This document shows, in pieces, positions 5,671 through 6,650 of a stretch of DNA of 6,650 nt. A model generated the notes under the pieces. The model searched no databases. It was not told the origin of the DNA and saw only the letters and a list, made by a program, of their open reading frames with translations. The position numbers were made by a program, and so were the translations under genes. Location: positions 1 to 6,650 of the forward strand of contig JAUVFY010000069.1 of the NCBI GenBank assembly GCA_030594025.1. The letters run 5' to 3'. How positions within the stretch are numbered: position 1 is the first letter of the stretch; every line of letters starts with the position of its first letter. The DNA is from Deltaproteobacteria bacterium. GTDB lineage: Bacteria > Desulfobacterota > GWC2-55-46 > JAUVFY01.

Positions 5671-6650
5671 ATGAGCCGTATCCAGAAGTCCCGCCTTCCC
5701 AACGGCATAAAGGTCATAACAGAGGAGATGCCTGATGTCGCCTCCTCCACCATAGGAGTTTGGGTCACAACCGGCTCGAGGGACGAGTCCCCAGAGGTTG
5801 GGGGCATTTCCCATTTTATCGAACATCTCCTTTTTAAAGGCACCGAAACGAGGACGGCCCTTGACATAGCCAGGGAGGTAGAGTCGGTGGGAGGCATACT
5901 CAACGCCTTTACCGGCAGGGAATACACCTGCTTCTACGCAAAGGTTTTAAATAACGACTTCCCCCTGGCCGTGGACATACTTTCCGACGTATTTATTAAC
6001 TCGAAGTTCGATCCCCTTGAGCTCGAAAAAGAGAGGATGGTGGTCCTCCAGGAGATAAAGCTGGTGGAGGATACCCCCGACGACCTTGTCCACGACCTTT
6101 TTGCCGAGAGGTTCTGGAAGGGCCACTCCCTTGGAAGTCCCATACTCGGGAACGTTAAAACCATCAAATCGTTAAACAGGGAGGACATTTCAAGCTACTT
6201 TAAAAGGCATTACCGTCCGGGCAGGGTTTTTATAACCGCCGCGGGAGGGCTCAAGCACGGTCCCCTTGTCAAATCGCTTAAAAAGACCTTCGGCAGGCTC
6301 GAAGACACGCCCGTAGAGGAGACATTAACGCCTCCTGTTAATATGCCGGGGATCAAACTTTTAAAAAGGGAACTCGGGCAGGTTCATTTCTGCCTGGGTG
6401 TGCCGGCTTTGTCCCAGACCCACCCGCACCGTTACAGGCTCTACCTGCTTTCCACCATCCTCGGAGGAGGGATGAGCTCGCGGTTATTTCAGGAGATAAG
6501 GGAAAAAAGGGGGCTCGTTTATTCCGTCTACACTTACCTTAACCTTTGCAGGGACGTGGGTTCCCTCGTAGTGTATGCGGGCACCTCGCGAAAGCAGCTT
6601 AAAAAGGTCGTGGGGCTCCTTCTAAAGGAGTTTAAAAAACTGCGTAAAGG
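5671..6650 (+). CDS. M16 family zinc metalloprotease, 5' part (3' end outside window)
   Basis: The first 326 codons of an insulinase/mitochondrial-processing-peptidase-like protein of the short M16B type; the frame is still open at the window end. The inverted zinc motif is intact: H48-F-I-E51-H52 within GGISHFIEHLLFKGT (44-58), with E51 as catalytic base and E128 in VVLQEIK as the probable third zinc ligand. The beginning of the second homologous domain is present, with GGGMSSRLFQEIREKRGLVY at 265-284 carrying the substrate-binding Arg and Tyr (R280, Y284). No signal peptide or membrane segment is visible, so it is likely cytoplasmic. A TAA at 5665-5667 stops the frame just upstream, and the N-terminal SRLPNGIKVITEEMP is the family start, so ATG 5671 is the best start although it lacks a Shine-Dalgarno. 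It follows pnp by 35 nt, a neighbour pair seen in many bacteria. The substrate is unknown. Confidence 0.95.
   Translation, partial: MSRIQKSRLPNGIKVITEEMPDVASSTIGVWVTTGSRDESPEVGGISHFIEHLLFKGTETRTALDIAREVESVGGILNAFTGREYTCFYAKVLNNDFPLAVDILSDVFINSKFDPLELEKERMVVLQEIKLVEDTPDDLVHDLFAERFWKGHSLGSPILGNVKTIKSLNREDISSYFKRHYRPGRVFITAAGGLKHGPLVKSLKKTFGRLEDTPVEETLTPPVNMPGIKLLKRELGQVHFCLGVPALSQTHPHRYRLYLLSTILGGGMSSRLFQEIREKRGLVYSVYTYLNLCRDVGSLVVYAGTSRKQLKKVVGLLLKEFKKLRK

Noticed and set aside
5404..5826. A 140-codon open frame on the - strand over the pnp end and M16 start
   Set aside because: The + strand here codes for the PNPase S1 domain and the M16 N-terminus, both clear family matches; the antisense frame has no support.

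Overview
The window is one stretch of a bacterial translation and RNA-metabolism operon, with every recognisable gene on the + strand. The order is infB (3' end), a DUF503/YlxP-like gene, rbfA, nrnA, truB, rpsO, pnp and an M16 zinc protease (5' part). This is the downstream half of the widely conserved nusA-infB cluster followed by rpsO-pnp. Both ends are cut: infB lacks its 5' part and the M16 gene lacks its 3' part. There is no mobile element, CRISPR array, tRNA or rRNA that I can support.

Layout. Positions 1-2978 are tightly packed: infB, 27 nt, ylxP-like gene, 48 nt, rbfA, 2 nt, nrnA, 4-nt ATGA overlap, truB. Then come 30 nt with a very strong Shine-Dalgarno sequence and rpsO (3009-3275). 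The only sizeable non-coding stretch is the 266 nt between rpsO and pnp (3276-3541). It is rich in short hairpins, includes a terminator-like hairpin with a T-run, and ends in an A-rich leader in front of pnp. After pnp (3542-5635), 35 nt separate it from the M16 protease start at 5671.

How the genes fit together. IF2 starts translation, RbfA and S15 act in 30S assembly, and TruB makes the tRNA T-loop pseudouridine. PNPase degrades RNA 3' to 5', and NrnA clears the short oligonucleotides that such exonucleases leave behind. YlxP-like and M16 proteins are frequent companions in this cluster, but their link to it is less clear.

Organism. The gene order, the DHH/DHHA1 NrnA and the IF2 C-terminus suggest a Gram-negative lineage near Desulfobacterota (former Deltaproteobacteria) or Nitrospirota, possibly uncultured; this is only an inference. 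Codon choice is distinctive: in pnp, ATA is the main isoleucine codon and AGG the main arginine codon, despite a moderately GC-rich sequence.

I found no undescribed multi-gene system. The parts most worth a second look are the structured rpsO-pnp spacer, a hairpin built on the infB stop codon, and an unusual residue beside the TruB catalytic aspartate.
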